Counted from the first letter of the stretch, positions 1-7,794 are shown. The stretch is DNA of 64,000 nucleotides from Thiomicrorhabdus xiamenensis (GCF_013282625.1 NZ_CP054020.1:186001-250000), one strand, 5' to 3'. Notes: a model not told the origin generated them from the sequence alone. Translations and numbers: made by a program.

Positions 1-689
1 TTATGACCGCCGCTGACCATCAGGTATTTCTGGGTAATGGTGGTTGCAGTCGCAGTTTTCTGCTTGATAATCACTTCGGTCGGATTATTCAGGTAGTTGC
101 TTGCGATACGGTGAATTTCTTTCGGCATGGTTGCCGAGAAAAGTGCAATCTGACGGCTGTTTGGCGTGTGTTCAAGTACCCATTCAACATCGTCGATAAA
201 GCCCATGCGCAGCATTTCGTCGGCTTCGTCGAGAACCAGAAGTTTCAGCTCGTCAAGTTTCAGCGTGCCTTTGCGCATATGATCCATAACACGACCCGGG
301 GTACCGACAACGACATGCACGCCGCGCTTCAAAGCGCGGATCTGCGAACCGTAGTCGGAGCCACCGTAGATCGGCAGCACGTGAAAGCCTTTCATATGGT
401 GGGCGAAGCTCTGGAAGGCTTCGGAAACCTGAATGGCCAGTTCGCGAGTCGGCGCAAGTACGAGAATTTGCGGGTTCTTTTGACGGATGTCTGCATTGCT
501 CAGTGCAGGCAAGGCAAAGGCTGCGGTTTTACCGGTACCGGTCTGTGCCATTCCCAGAATATCGCCACCTTGCAATAACGCAGGGATCGCTTGGGCCTGG
601 ATCGGGCTCGGCGTTTCGTAACCGATCTCGCTGATCGCGGAAAGAATTTCTGGTTTTAGACCGAGGTCTTTAAAAGTGATTTCACTCAT
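1..689 (-). CDS. deaD: DEAD-box ATP-dependent RNA helicase (5' part, cut by window edge)
   Basis: Translating the minus strand from the ATG at 689 gives a protein that stays open to base 1, so about 229 residues are visible and the C-terminal part lies outside the window. Seen in order: the Q-motif region (TPSPIQAQAIP), motif I AQTGTGKTAA, motif Ia APTRELAIQV, GTPGRV, the DEAD box LVLDEADEML and motif III FSATMP. This is the RecA-like domain 1 of DeaD/CsdA/RhlE-type helicases, which unwind structured RNA in ribosome assembly and mRNA turnover. AAGGA sits 6 bases before the ATG. The opening FKDLGLKPEIL resembles DeaD/CsdA more than RhlB, but the deciding C-terminal domain is not visible. The long gene-free stretch upstream fits the long leaders known for cold-regulated deaD genes (inference). 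Confidence 0.93.
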   Translation of the reverse strand, partial: MSEITFKDLGLKPEILSAISEIGYETPSPIQAQAIPALLQGGDILGMAQTGTGKTAAFALPALSNADIRQKNPQILVLAPTRELAIQVSEAFQSFAHHMKGFHVLPIYGGSDYGSQIRALKRGVHVVVGTPGRVMDHMRKGTLKLDELKLLVLDEADEMLRMGFIDDVEWVLEHTPNSRQIALFSATMPKEIHRIASNYLNNPTEVIIKQKTATATTITQKYLMVSGGH

Positions 690-1141
690 CGGGAGTCCTT
701 ATCTCTATGGATATGACTTTGCCCGGAATATACAAGGATGGCGGTCAAATAATGGACAGCGCAAAGACTCAGTAGGGTTGCAGGTATTGTCGGCAACGCT
801 GAATGAGGTACTATTCTGGGGCAAATCTGTGTTCATTAAAACGAGCACCTTTGCATCAAAACAGCATCGCATCATAACGAGGCCAGTGGCGTGGCAAACG
901 GCTCTTGGTAGGCATTAATTTCAGTAGTCGACCGGCAAATCAAAACGGGTCGGGGATGTCAGGCTTAAAGATATTTAATAGCCGTATTAATGCGGGGGGC
1001 GAATTCTACTAAATCCTTGTGATAATTGCAAATTTTAGATATTGCTTCGGGAGAATAAAGGATTTATTTGGCCTGGAAAAGTCGGTGTTTTCGGCTGAAG
1101 AAATCGGAATGGGGTTTTTTACGACCTGTTTAAAGGGCGTT

Positions 1142-1172
1142 TTTGCCTTCATCTTTACCTTGTCTTTACCTT
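1142..1172 (+). repeat. Three short direct repeats upstream of the yjbE-like operon, possible operator
   Basis: TTTGCCTT (1142-1149), TTTACCTT (1154-1161) and TTTACCTT (1165-1172) lie in tandem with start-to-start spacings of 12 and 11 bases. Spacing near one helical turn is typical of half-sites bound by OmpR/PhoB-family response regulators (established knowledge). That this is such a site is inference; no regulator gene is adjacent. Confidence 0.35.
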
Positions 1173-1181
1173 AAGTTGGTC

Positions 1182-1219
1182 GAAATAGGTCGTTCAATAG
1201 ACTTCAATCGATCTATTTC
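1182..1219. repeat. Inverted repeat with 16-base loop upstream of the yjbE-like operon
   Basis: GAAATAGGTCG (1182-1192) pairs with CGATCTATTTC (1209-1219): ten Watson-Crick pairs and one G-T wobble. The loop itself contains TTCAAT twice. It sits just upstream of a TACAAT hexamer at 1232-1237 and could be an operator or a leader hairpin. There is no T run, so it is not an intrinsic terminator. Confidence 0.35.
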
Positions 1220-1338
1220 CCGGCCTTTCTATACAATTTGTGCAGATTTGCAGGAAGAAAGGCGCAAAAGCAGCATGTAGCGAATTCTATTTATTGAAAT
1301 CGATTAAAGGGAAAGTGTATGAAATCTTTATGATTTTG

Positions 1339-1361
1339 ATCAGCTTTAATGCTGATTTTTT
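1339..1361 (+). terminator. Terminator-like hairpin in front of the yjbE-like gene (possible leader attenuator)
   Basis: ATCAGC (1339-1344), loop TTTAAT, GCTGAT (1351-1356), followed directly by a T run. This is the shape of an intrinsic terminator reading rightward, yet no rightward gene precedes it. If a promoter lies upstream (for example near TACAAT 1232-1237), it would act as an attenuator; TATAAT at 1377-1382 could be a second promoter beyond it. Role inferred. Confidence 0.4.
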
Positions 1362-1376
1362 AGTAGCAATGCAAAA

Positions 1377-1382
1377 TATAAT
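1377..1382 (+). promoter_or_regulatory. Candidate -10 element for the yjbE-like operon
   Basis: A perfect TATAAT lies about 114 bases before the yjbE-like start codon. No good -35 hexamer is found 16-18 bases upstream, so if it is used it probably depends on an activator. Confidence 0.35.
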
Positions 1383-1495
1383 GCTATAGACTAAAGCTGA
1401 ATTTATTTTTATTTAAGGGTTGGGTGTTTTTGCAGTTAATGCGATAAGGCGCAAAACCATTAGGTTGAGTTTTGATTTCTTAAGGGGATTTTGTA

Positions 1496-1762
1496 ATGAC
1501 TAAACTAGCTAAAATGACTTTGGCATCAGTTTTTTCCGCGGCTCTAATGCTTCCTGCGGTTTCTAACGCTGCGCCTGCTGGTGCAGCTGCTTCTGGCGCG
1601 GCTGCTTCTGGCGGCGCGGCTGCTGCTGGTGGTGGTGCTGCCGTTGCTACAGCCGGTGGTGTAGGGATTACTGCCGGTATGGTTGTTACTGCGGTTGCAG
1701 TTGGTGCGGTTGCTTTTGCTGCTACTGACGACAATGCTACTGGTACTACGGGTACTAACTAA
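1496..1762 (+). CDS. yjbE: Small exported Ala/Gly-rich protein, YjbE/GfcA-like
   Basis: An 88-residue protein with a clear Sec signal peptide (Lys near the start, hydrophobic core, cut near SNA-AP at about residue 26). The mature part is low complexity, rich in Ala and Gly, has a hydrophobic stretch around residues 50-78 and ends in an Asp/Thr/Gly/Asn tail. Size, composition and position directly before yjbF-, yjbG- and yjbH-type genes match E. coli YjbE/GfcA, the small secreted first product of yjbEFGH (exopolysaccharide) and gfcABCD (group 4 capsule). AAGGGG sits 9 bases before the ATG. A strong hairpin follows the stop, so this gene is probably made in excess over the rest of the operon. 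The molecular role is unknown; identification rests on context and composition because the sequence is too simple for strong homology. Confidence 0.75.
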   Translation: MTKLAKMTLASVFSAALMLPAVSNAAPAGAAASGAAASGGAAAAGGGAAVATAGGVGITAGMVVTAVAVGAVAFAATDDNATGTTGTN

Positions 1763-1795
1763 AAGTAGCGGTTTTAAATGTAACCGTTTCTTTTG

Positions 1796-1820
1796 AAAAG
1801 CCGCTTATGCGGCTTTTTTT
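1796..1820 (+). terminator. Intrinsic terminator after the yjbE-like gene
   Basis: Nine-base stem AAAAGCCGC / GCGGCTTTT with a TTAT loop and seven Ts. It lies between the first and second genes of the operon and probably sets their expression ratio by partial termination. Confidence 0.85.
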
Positions 1821-1933
1821 ATGCATTGAGCAGGCCAAAGATTTGGTGCTGTTGGTAACCTCGGGTCTTTGACTGACGTTATAATTGCTGAAAGCCGTTA
1901 AAACGGGCAATCAATCCGCACTTCTGATATTTT

Positions 1934-2611
1934 ATGAAAAGAATTTATTTACTGATCCTCTTAGGCGTTTTTGTTTCCGGTTGCAGTTCAACTTCCGATA
2001 AGAATTCCTCTTCATTTTTTTCTTCCTCGGCAAAACTCTTAACCAATCTGGTCTCGACGCCGGTCGTGACTAAAGCTCAGGCGGATAAACTGCCTTATGC
2101 TTCGATCTACGCTTCATTTAGCGGCGGTGCTTATGGGATGATGGTGCTCGGCTATTACCAGGAGCCTGTGCGCAAGTGGTACAGTGCGGATCGTTATGCT
2201 CTGGCGTTTAATGGTAATCAGATTCAGCAGATCTACACGCCAAAAGGCGTTCAGGTCGAAGCCAACGCAGTCCAGTTCTATGCGGGTGAGCCGTTTAAGG
2301 ATGTCAGCGCTGAACGTAACATGCCGGTTATTTATAAAGTTAATTTCCCGGAACAGAACCGTTACGGCCTGCTTGCCGAAGGTGAGTTACGTATTGCCGG
2401 TGAAGAGGTTCGCACTCTGTGGGGCGAGCCAGTCCGGTTACAGCGGCTTGAAGAGACGCTTTCGATTAAGGGGTTGAATAAAAGCTGGGTCAATATTTAC
2501 TGGCGTGATCCCAAAACGGGTTTTATCTGGGAGTCGGAACAGTATTGGGGGGGGGGCCCGAGGGTTAAATTTCAGGTCTTGAAGCCGTGGATGGAGGTAC
2601 TTTATCCATGA
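1934..2611 (+). CDS. yjbF: YjbF/GfcB family lipoprotein
   Basis: 225 residues. The N-terminus is a lipoprotein signal: Lys-Arg, hydrophobic core, lipobox VSGC with the lipidated Cys at about residue 17, followed by a Ser-rich linker. The body matches the YjbF/GfcB family (DUF2886), including the YWGGGP segment near the C-terminus. Members are outer-membrane lipoproteins required together with YjbG/GfcC and YjbH/GfcD for exopolysaccharide or capsule production. No clear Shine-Dalgarno is visible before the ATG. The stop overlaps the next start (ATGA). The Gly codons at about residues 205-207 are written with a run of ten Gs (2547-2556), a slippage-prone tract that could switch the last ~20 residues out of frame. 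Confidence 0.88.
   Translation: MKRIYLLILLGVFVSGCSSTSDKNSSSFFSSSAKLLTNLVSTPVVTKAQADKLPYASIYASFSGGAYGMMVLGYYQEPVRKWYSADRYALAFNGNQIQQIYTPKGVQVEANAVQFYAGEPFKDVSAERNMPVIYKVNFPEQNRYGLLAEGELRIAGEEVRTLWGEPVRLQRLEETLSIKGLNKSWVNIYWRDPKTGFIWESEQYWGGGPRVKFQVLKPWMEVLYP
2547..2556 (+). repeat. Homopolymeric run of ten Gs inside yjbF
   Basis: Ten consecutive Gs followed by CCC, encoding the Gly-Gly-Gly of the YWGGGP segment. It is the longest G run I noticed in the window. Such tracts are known contingency (phase-variation) elements in surface-polysaccharide genes of other bacteria; they are also a common site of sequencing error. Confidence 0.7.
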
Positions 2612-3363
2612 GGATTAAAATGATCGTTCGCTTTATCTTGCCGTTGTTCTTTGGGTTGTCAATCAATGCGGTTTGGGCTCAGGAGGTTGATATTTCCTTT
2701 TCGGGTTGTGTGTCCAAAGATGGCACCATGCGCTTTGAGCAACCGCCTAGATTGTCTCAAGTGCTGCAAGTGGCCGCTATTCAGGACTGTGTTTATTTTG
2801 CCGGCGCTTCCTGGGGCAGCGAAGTGGCTAAGGCGGCACAGTTCAAGCAGAAACAGGCGTTATTGGCCAAGATTGATCTGGTGTTAAATGCCAATCAGGA
2901 TCAAGCTTTGCAGAGTTATCTGCAAGCACTGCGTCAGTTAATTGATTCGCAGGAAGTTACAGGGCGGATTTTTGCCAGTTTGACTCCGCTCGAAGTGGAA
3001 ACGGCCGCGCGGGCCAACCGAAAAGTTATGAGTCGGGCCTACTTTCACTTTCCAAAGCAACCGCAAGCGATGCTTTTCATCGGTTTTAAATACCCTTCAA
3101 CACCCTATGCTTCCGACTGGGATTTGAATCGGTATGTCGAGAAAAACCCGCCTTTGGCATTTACTCAAAAAGGCTGGGTCATCGTTGTACAGCCCGACGG
3201 TGCAATCGAGCGCCGTAAAGTGGGGCTTTGGACGCATGAACAATTTTATGCCGCACCCGGCGCCTGGATTTTGGCTCCGGTCAAAGATGCCTATCTGCCG
3301 GATTCGGCACAGGATTTTAACCAGCAATTAGCCCGATGGTTGGCTACACAAACGATACGTTAG
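2608..3363 (+). CDS. yjbG: YjbG/GfcC family periplasmic capsule/exopolysaccharide protein
   Basis: 251 residues from the ATG at 2608, chosen because GGAGGT lies 9 bases upstream and the protein then begins with a normal signal peptide (Arg/Lys, hydrophobic core, cut after VWA). An upstream in-frame GTG at 2587 would add a hydrophilic leader and has no good ribosome site. The pattern (two β-rich domains, a helical middle, and the WILAP segment near the C-terminus) matches GfcC/YjbG, a periplasmic protein of group 4 capsule and Yjb exopolysaccharide operons. The start overlaps the yjbF stop as ATGA, so translation is probably coupled. yjbH follows after 11 bases. Confidence 0.85.
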   Translation: MRIKMIVRFILPLFFGLSINAVWAQEVDISFSGCVSKDGTMRFEQPPRLSQVLQVAAIQDCVYFAGASWGSEVAKAAQFKQKQALLAKIDLVLNANQDQALQSYLQALRQLIDSQEVTGRIFASLTPLEVETAARANRKVMSRAYFHFPKQPQAMLFIGFKYPSTPYASDWDLNRYVEKNPPLAFTQKGWVIVVQPDGAIERRKVGLWTHEQFYAAPGAWILAPVKDAYLPDSAQDFNQQLARWLATQTIR

Positions 3364-3374
3364 GAGCAAAAGAA

Positions 3375-5474
3375 GTGTTTCGTAAGCATCCATTAGTGGC
3401 TTCAATTTTACTGGGATTCGCGGCTTTACCGTCTGCACAGGCGGAGCCTTTATCTTACTCACAGACAAACTCCGGCGAAGTCGGTCTGGTTGAAATGCCG
3501 ACTTCAAGAATGTATCCGGAAGGCGCTTTCGGCGTTCATCTTTCCTATGCGGATCTCTATTCAAGGGTGGCGGTAATTGCTCAACCGTTACCGTGGTTCC
3601 AGTTCCTGTTTAAGTATACGGATATTTCCAACCGCCTTTACGGAGAGGCAATAGCCGATTCGCAGAGTTATAAAGATAAATCGACCGATATTAAAGTCCG
3701 TCTGTTTGAAGAAACCTATTATCTGCCTGAAGTGGCGGTCGGGATTCGTGATGTCGGCGGGACGGGGTTGTTTTCCGGTGAATATGTCGTTTTGAGCAAG
3801 CAGATCAAAAATCTGGATCTCAGCTTCGGTATGGGGTGGGGCTATCTCGGGCAGCAAGGGCATCTGGATAATCCGCTAAGCCTTTTTGGGGATTCGTTTG
3901 ATTACCGTGATGCCGGGGAGGCAGGTGATCAGGGCGGAAACATCTCTTATTCCAACTTCTTTTCCGGTGAAAAGGTCGCGCTGTTTGCCGGTGCCGAATA
4001 CTATTTCGAATCCATGCCTCTGCGCTTGAAAATCGAATATGACGCGAATGATTATCAGAATGAACCGCTGGGTAATGTGCTGGAACAGAAATCGCCGATC
4101 AACGTGGGGGTCGTGTATTCTCCGCTAAAGGGAATTGATCTCCAGCTCGGTATGGTTCGAGGGAATGAAGTCTACGCGGGGGTAACTTTCCGCACCAACC
4201 TTAAAACGGCGGATAACCCCAAACTTCTTGACCCGAAACCGGTTCCTGTGCAGGAAACCGCTCGCCCGGACCAAGCGGACTGGCCGACAATTGATCAGCA
4301 GCTTAGAGCGAATGCCGGTATAGATGTCGAGCGGATCGAACAACAGGATCAGGAACTTTATATCTACGGCAATCAAAAACAGTACCCTCTGGCCAAGGGG
4401 GTCGGGCGAGCAGCTCGCCTGCTGGATAACCAGACGCCGGATCAGATAGAGCAATTCCATTTTGTCGATCTGCAATTTGGTTTGCCTGTCTCTCAACTAA
4501 ATCTACAACGCGAAAGTTTCCATGCCGCAGCAAATTTGGAAGCGGAAGAAAGCGTGATTACCGAGACAACGTCATTCAGTAATCCGAAAGCCGTTAATGA
4601 CGAGCAGCTGGTTTATCAAAGCAGCTCCATCGGGCAGTTTAATTATGATGTCAGTCCGTATTTCTCCGGAAGTTTCGGTGGGCCGGACGCTTTTCTGCTG
4701 TACCAGTTGGGGCTTAAGGCGAATGCCGATTATCGGCTGACCGAAGGCTTGTTGTGGAGCGGATCCCTGAAACTGGGGTTATTGGACAATTATGATAATT
4801 TTGAATATCAGGCAGATTCGCTTCTTCCGCGCGTGCGAACCAGTATTCGAGATTATCTGAAGACCTCCGTCTTGCGTATGGATAATATGCAGCTGTCCCA
4901 TTTCGAACGCTTGGCTCCGAACTGGTATGCCAGCTTGTATGGCGGTTATCTGGAATGGATGTACGGCGGGATCGGCGGCGAACTTTTATACCGTCCTTTA
5001 GGCAAAAGATGGGCGCTTGGTCTGGATGCCAACCGGGTTAAACAGCGAGACTTTGATCAAGGATTAGGTTTTCGCGATTATGAGGTCACTACCGGACACT
5101 TAACTGCATACTATCAGAGTCAGATCGGAATTCAGGCGAAAGTCAGTGCCGGACAATATCTGGCGGGAGACCGCGGCGTCACGATTGATTTGAGCCGACA
5201 GTTTAAAAACGGTGCCAGTATCGGTGTCTGGGCAACCAAAACCGACGTTTCAGCAGAAGAGTTCGGGGAAGGAAGCTTTGATAAAGGGTTCTACTTCCAG
5301 CTGCCTTTGAATCTGTTTAGTTTCAAGTCAACCAATGAAGTTGCTGAACTGAACTGGCGTTTCCTGACGCGTGACGGCGGGCAGATGTTGAATCGTAGAT
5401 ATGAGCTTTATGAGTTGACGCGTTCCCGTGATCAGCAGTGGATATTGAACAACTTCGATCAGATTCTTGACTAG
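3375..5474 (+). CDS. yjbH: YjbH/GfcD family outer-membrane β-barrel protein
   Basis: 699 residues from the GTG at 3375, chosen because AGGAG is 8 bases upstream and the product then opens with a signal peptide cut after AQA. An in-frame ATG at 3336 lies inside yjbG and lacks a ribosome site. Seen: an early GLVEMPTSRM segment typical of YjbH, many alternating aromatic/polar β-strands, a central soluble stretch around residues 280-410, and a second β-rich half. YjbH/GfcD proteins are predicted large outer-membrane barrels needed for polysaccharide export (family knowledge). Last gene of the operon; no clear terminator directly follows it, and the region ahead holds a coding remnant on the other strand. 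Confidence 0.88.
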   Translation: MFRKHPLVASILLGFAALPSAQAEPLSYSQTNSGEVGLVEMPTSRMYPEGAFGVHLSYADLYSRVAVIAQPLPWFQFLFKYTDISNRLYGEAIADSQSYKDKSTDIKVRLFEETYYLPEVAVGIRDVGGTGLFSGEYVVLSKQIKNLDLSFGMGWGYLGQQGHLDNPLSLFGDSFDYRDAGEAGDQGGNISYSNFFSGEKVALFAGAEYYFESMPLRLKIEYDANDYQNEPLGNVLEQKSPINVGVVYSPLKGIDLQLGMVRGNEVYAGVTFRTNLKTADNPKLLDPKPVPVQETARPDQADWPTIDQQLRANAGIDVERIEQQDQELYIYGNQKQYPLAKGVGRAARLLDNQTPDQIEQFHFVDLQFGLPVSQLNLQRESFHAAANLEAEESVITETTSFSNPKAVNDEQLVYQSSSIGQFNYDVSPYFSGSFGGPDAFLLYQLGLKANADYRLTEGLLWSGSLKLGLLDNYDNFEYQADSLLPRVRTSIRDYLKTSVLRMDNMQLSHFERLAPNWYASLYGGYLEWMYGGIGGELLYRPLGKRWALGLDANRVKQRDFDQGLGFRDYEVTTGHLTAYYQSQIGIQAKVSAGQYLAGDRGVTIDLSRQFKNGASIGVWATKTDVSAEEFGEGSFDKGFYFQLPLNLFSFKSTNEVAELNWRFLTRDGGQMLNRRYELYELTRSRDQQWILNNFDQILD

Positions 5475-5491
5475 GTAGGCTTGTGGCTTGT

Positions 5492-5788
5492 CTAGTTCAG
5501 AATTCGAGCGGTAAGCTTGCCATTCCGACTATCTCGATCCACTGGGATCTTGAAGAGTCTGTTTGTTGGGTAATTACCGCTTGCTGAGCCAAGAGTGACC
5601 TGTCGAGTGCCTAGTACGCCATCGGCGTCTGTGGAAACCTGCACGGTTGCTACGCGGTCATCGGCCCGCGCGAAATTGGCAACAGCGATATGATAAACAC
5701 CGGTTTGAATCTTTTCCGGGTTACAGGATGCATAATAATGTTCCGGAACGAAGTAAAGCGTTGGATCACTTGTGTTGAAAATTGTGAT
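5492..5788 (-). pseudogene. Start-less remnant of a secreted-type protein (C-terminal fragment)
   Basis: The minus strand is open for 99 codons from a TAA at 5791-5789 to a TAG at 5494-5492, with no usable ATG, GTG or TTG near its beginning. The translation is protein-like: it contains PEHYYAS, TGVYHIAVANFARADDR and VTLGSASGNYP and reads like the C-terminal β-sandwich end of a larger extracellular protein. A dctM terminator lies just upstream in the reading direction. I infer decay or deletion of a longer gene. I do not recognise the family. It could also be a chance open frame, but the amino-acid pattern argues against that. Confidence 0.5.
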
Positions 5789-5820
5789 TTACGTCGAGTT
5801 ATCGGTTATCCGGACAATAA

Positions 5821-5843
5821 AAAACCAGCATAAAGCTGGTTTT
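5821..5843 (-). terminator. Intrinsic terminator after dctM
   Basis: AAAACCAGC (5821-5829), loop ATAAA, GCTGGTTTT (5835-5843). Ts follow on the plus strand and As precede it, so it can work in both directions. It lies 24 bases beyond the dctM stop. Confidence 0.8.
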
Positions 5844-5866
5844 TTACTTTCAAATAATTGATAAAG

Positions 5867-7240
5867 TTATTCGCTGTAGACCACGCTTGGCAGCCAAGTA
5901 ACGATTTCCGGCCAGATGGCAATGACTACCAGGACACTGAGCTGTATGCCGATAAACGGTACAGCACCTCTATAGAGATCGGCAGTTTTCAATTCCGGGG
6001 GCGCGACTCCGCGCAGATAGAACAGCGCGAAACCGAACGGCGGTGTTAGAAAAGCCGTTTGCAGGTTTATGGCGATCATAATACCCAGCCAGATCGGATC
6101 CACGCCCATCATCAGAAGAATCGGCGCGACCACTGGAACCACGACGTAGGTGATCTCAATAAAGTCGAGGAAGAAGCCCAGAACAAACATCAGTGCCATA
6201 ACGATTAACATGGCGGTAAAGATGCCGCCTGGCAGATCTGAAAGCAGATCGTGCATCAGGTCGTCACCTCCCAGGCCACGGAAAACCAGCGAGAAGAAGG
6301 CCGCTCCAATAAAGATCAGGAAGATCATACTGGTTACTTTTAAAGTATCCTGCATCACATTCTGCAGAATTTTGAGGCTGAGCTGGCGGTTGAATAAGGC
6401 CAACAGCATTGCGCCAAGAGCACCTAATGAGGCCGCTTCGGTTGGCGTGGCAAATCCGCCGAGTATGGATCCCAGAACCAATAGAATCAGTAACAGAGGC
6501 GGTAGAAGGCTTTTCAGTACACGTTTTCCCAGCCCCGGAGTGACGGGGGTGCCGATATGGTTCGGAACTTTATCCGGATGGCGCACGGCCTGGAAGAAAA
6601 GATAAGCCATATAAAGCACGACCAACAGCATGCCTGGCAGAAGTGCTCCGATAAACAGGTCGCCTACCGATAATGTTTCCGGTGAGAATATGCCCTGATT
6701 AAGTTGGGCTTGCTGGTAGGAGGAGGAGAGCACATCGCCGAGCAGAATCAGAACGATCGACGGCGGAATAATCTGTCCGAGCGTCCCTGAGGCGCAGATG
6801 GTTCCGCTGGCCAATTTTGGGCAGTAGCCTTGCTTGAGCATGGTCGGCAGGGCCAGCAGCCCCATGGTGACGACCGTTGCACCGACAATACCGGTACTTG
6901 CCGCCAGTAGCATTCCGACCAATATGACCGCCAGACCAAGCCCGCCTTTAACGCCGCGCATGACTTCGTCCATTGTGTGAAGCAGGTCTTCGGCAAGTTT
7001 AGACTTCTCAAGCATAATTCCCATAAATACGAATAAAGGAACGGCTATCAGCGTCTGGTTGTTCATAATCGCAAAGATTCGATTTGGGATACTTTGCAAG
7101 AAAGCCATATCGAAAGCGCCGAAAGCGTTGGCCGCCAGAGCGAAAAGTAAGGAAGCGCCGGCCAGGGTTAAAGCAACCGGGAATCCAAGCAGAAGGGCGA
7201 TGAAAATCACCGCAAACAGTAACAGGGAAAGCCATTCCAT
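5867..7240 (-). CDS. dctM: TRAP transporter large permease subunit (DctM)
   Basis: 457 residues, almost wholly hydrophobic, with 12 or more predicted membrane spans. The family signatures are present: GFPVALTLAG near the start, IPLF-type segment (VPLFVFMGIML), GTICASGTLGQIIPPSI in the middle and TPPFGFALFYL near the end. DctM is the large membrane component of tripartite ATP-independent periplasmic transporters, which use the sodium gradient to import organic acids or similar solutes bound by a DctP protein. The start codon overlaps the dctQ stop (TAATG). No DctP gene adjoins it here, so the substrate cannot be deduced. Confidence 0.92.
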   Translation of the reverse strand: MEWLSLLLFAVIFIALLLGFPVALTLAGASLLFALAANAFGAFDMAFLQSIPNRIFAIMNNQTLIAVPLFVFMGIMLEKSKLAEDLLHTMDEVMRGVKGGLGLAVILVGMLLAASTGIVGATVVTMGLLALPTMLKQGYCPKLASGTICASGTLGQIIPPSIVLILLGDVLSSSYQQAQLNQGIFSPETLSVGDLFIGALLPGMLLVVLYMAYLFFQAVRHPDKVPNHIGTPVTPGLGKRVLKSLLPPLLLILLVLGSILGGFATPTEAASLGALGAMLLALFNRQLSLKILQNVMQDTLKVTSMIFLIFIGAAFFSLVFRGLGGDDLMHDLLSDLPGGIFTAMLIVMALMFVLGFFLDFIEITYVVVPVVAPILLMMGVDPIWLGIMIAINLQTAFLTPPFGFALFYLRGVAPPELKTADLYRGAVPFIGIQLSVLVVIAIWPEIVTWLPSVVYSE

Positions 7241-7794
7241 TACAGTTTTCCTCCCTGCAGTTTTTGCTCTTCGCTACCATCAGAAGCAGAGCTCTTGAGT
7301 TGTAACCAACTCTTACCGATCACAGCAATGGCCTGTAAAAGCAGAAGCGAGGCCATAACCAGAATCAAGGTTTTAAGCAGGTAGACATAACCAAGTCCGC
7401 CCCCTTCCGGAGAGGATTCCGATATTGCCCAGCTAGCGGAGACATAATCCCAGCTGCTCCAGAGGATAAACAGTGTAATCGGCAAGGTAAAGAGTATCGA
7501 GCCAAGCAGATTGACCCACTGTTTACGTTGCGGGCTGTAGCGGCTGTAGAATACATCTACCCGGACGTGTTCGTCATGCAGGTAGGTATAACTGATGCCG
7601 AGCATAAAAAGGATGGCATGGTTATAAGTAATGGTTTCCTGCAAGGCGATGGAACCGGTTTCGAAACCGTAGCGGAGAATAACAACCAGAGAAGTAATAA
7701 TTACGAGGCTTAAAACGCCCCAAGCGAAAATACGTCCGATAATATCCTGAAACGGATAGTGGAAACGCAGGTAGGTCTGTACGAGTTTATCCAT
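7240..7794 (-). CDS. dctQ: TRAP transporter small permease subunit (DctQ)
   Basis: 184 residues with four predicted membrane spans and a short hydrophilic C-terminal tail. The HDEHVRVDVFY segment after the second span is the hallmark of the DctQ family. It pairs with the following DctM by a stop-start overlap. DctQ is the small membrane component required with DctM and a periplasmic binding protein for TRAP uptake. The binding-protein gene is not next to it, which is unusual for this family. Confidence 0.9.
   Translation of the reverse strand: MDKLVQTYLRFHYPFQDIIGRIFAWGVLSLVIITSLVVILRYGFETGSIALQETITYNHAILFMLGISYTYLHDEHVRVDVFYSRYSPQRKQWVNLLGSILFTLPITLFILWSSWDYVSASWAISESSPEGGGLGYVYLLKTLILVMASLLLLQAIAVIGKSWLQLKSSASDGSEEQKLQGGKL

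Larger units (their letters stand above)
690..1495. promoter_or_regulatory. Long divergent intergenic region between deaD and the yjbE-like operon
   Basis: About 800 AT-rich bases with no convincing gene on either strand; the one short open frame inside it (676-918) has no recognisable protein features. It must hold the promoters of the helicase (leftward) and of the exopolysaccharide operon (rightward). Seen inside it: repeats of TTTRCCTT at 1142-1172, an inverted repeat at 1182-1219, TACAAT at 1232-1237, a terminator-like hairpin at 1339-1361 and TATAAT at 1377-1382. The ten-mer GCGAATTCTA occurs twice (999-1008 and 1280-1289). No RfaH ops element (GGCGGTAG) was found. Confidence 0.6.

Noticed and set aside
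690-1495. RfaH ops/JUMPstart element before the polysaccharide operon
   Set aside because: No GGCGGTAG sequence present.
1480-1734. Leftward open frame opposite the yjbE-like gene
   Set aside because: A mirror of the Ala/Gly-rich codons; product is low complexity without a start site, while the rightward frame has a signal peptide and ribosome site.
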